From positions 1-64,000 of the forward strand of contig CAJUGJ010000018.1 of assembly GCA_910586015.1 (NCBI GenBank): 64,000 nucleotides of DNA, read 5' to 3'. This document shows, one piece after another, positions 63,976-64,000 of the stretch (positions are counted from its first letter, which is position 1; every line of letters begins with the position of its first letter). The notes under the pieces are model-generated. The model made no database searches. It was given only the letters and a program-made list of their open reading frames with translations, and was not told where the DNA came from. Source of the stretch: an uncultured Lachnospiraceae bacterium. Lineage in GTDB: Bacteria; Bacillota; Clostridia; Lachnospirales; Lachnospiraceae. The position numbers and the translations under genes were made by a program.

Positions 63976-64000
63976 TATTGGAATCCCTCCTCATTCTTAT

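Overview
The window is low-G+C Firmicutes DNA. Gene content and order point to a motile, sporulation-gene-bearing member of the Lachnospiraceae (Clostridia). Evidence includes the conserved cluster hup-rqcP-yabP-yabQ-divIC-spoIIE-tilS-hpt-ftsH, a flagellin operon, two chemoreceptors, bofA/yaaL, dnaX-ybaB-recR, and a type III toxin-antitoxin remnant of the cptIN kind. The genus cannot be fixed from the sequence alone.

Layout. 0.2-9.3 kb (mostly minus strand): ftsH, hpt, tilS and a short soluble SpoIIE phosphatase. A tRNA-Met and a phosphatase on the plus strand follow, then divIC, yabQ, yabP, rqcP and hup. 9.4-12.3 kb: a MoxR-type ATPase with its VWA partner. 12.4-17.7 kb: fliS, flagellin and a 1088-residue flagellum-linked protein, preceded by a candidate sigma-28 promoter. 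17.77-19.60 kb: a decayed insertion bounded by a perfect 19-bp inverted repeat, holding pieces of a serine recombinase, an AbiEii toxin and tnpV. 19.6-25.2 kb: two paralogous secreted proteins and a chemoreceptor. 25.5-38.1 kb: a DUF885 lipoprotein, pckA, an orphan substrate-binding lipoprotein, a coiled-coil protein, a second chemoreceptor, a two-component system, a LysM protein and yyaC.

38.1-40.6 kb is a second scar. It holds decayed toxin/immunity genes and a type III toxin-antitoxin locus whose RNA antitoxin, promoter and terminator are intact but whose toxin gene is frameshifted at an A8 run. 40.6-49.4 kb: a coiled-coil membrane protein, recR, ybaB, dnaX, an M15 peptidase, a flavodoxin-like protein, a rhomboid protease and glpK. 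49.6-60.0 kb: a complete Tad-type (type IVb) pilus operon (tadZ, tadA, tadB, tadC, Flp pilin, a DUF5702 protein, TadF-like, prepilin peptidase, TadE-like, FHA protein), with one strong promoter, a long leader and several non-AUG starts. A 136-bp palindromic MITE-like element sits inside it. 60.1-64.0 kb: bofA, yaaL, a GH13 amylase lipoprotein and a MalG-type permease.

Flagellin, chemoreceptors, the Tad pilus and secreted proteins equip the cell for motility and surface contact; amylase and MalG point to starch/maltodextrin use. The points most worth checking are the type III toxin-antitoxin locus, the two secreted paralogues, the inverted-repeat-bounded scar, and the unusual translation starts and MITE-like insertion of the tad operon.
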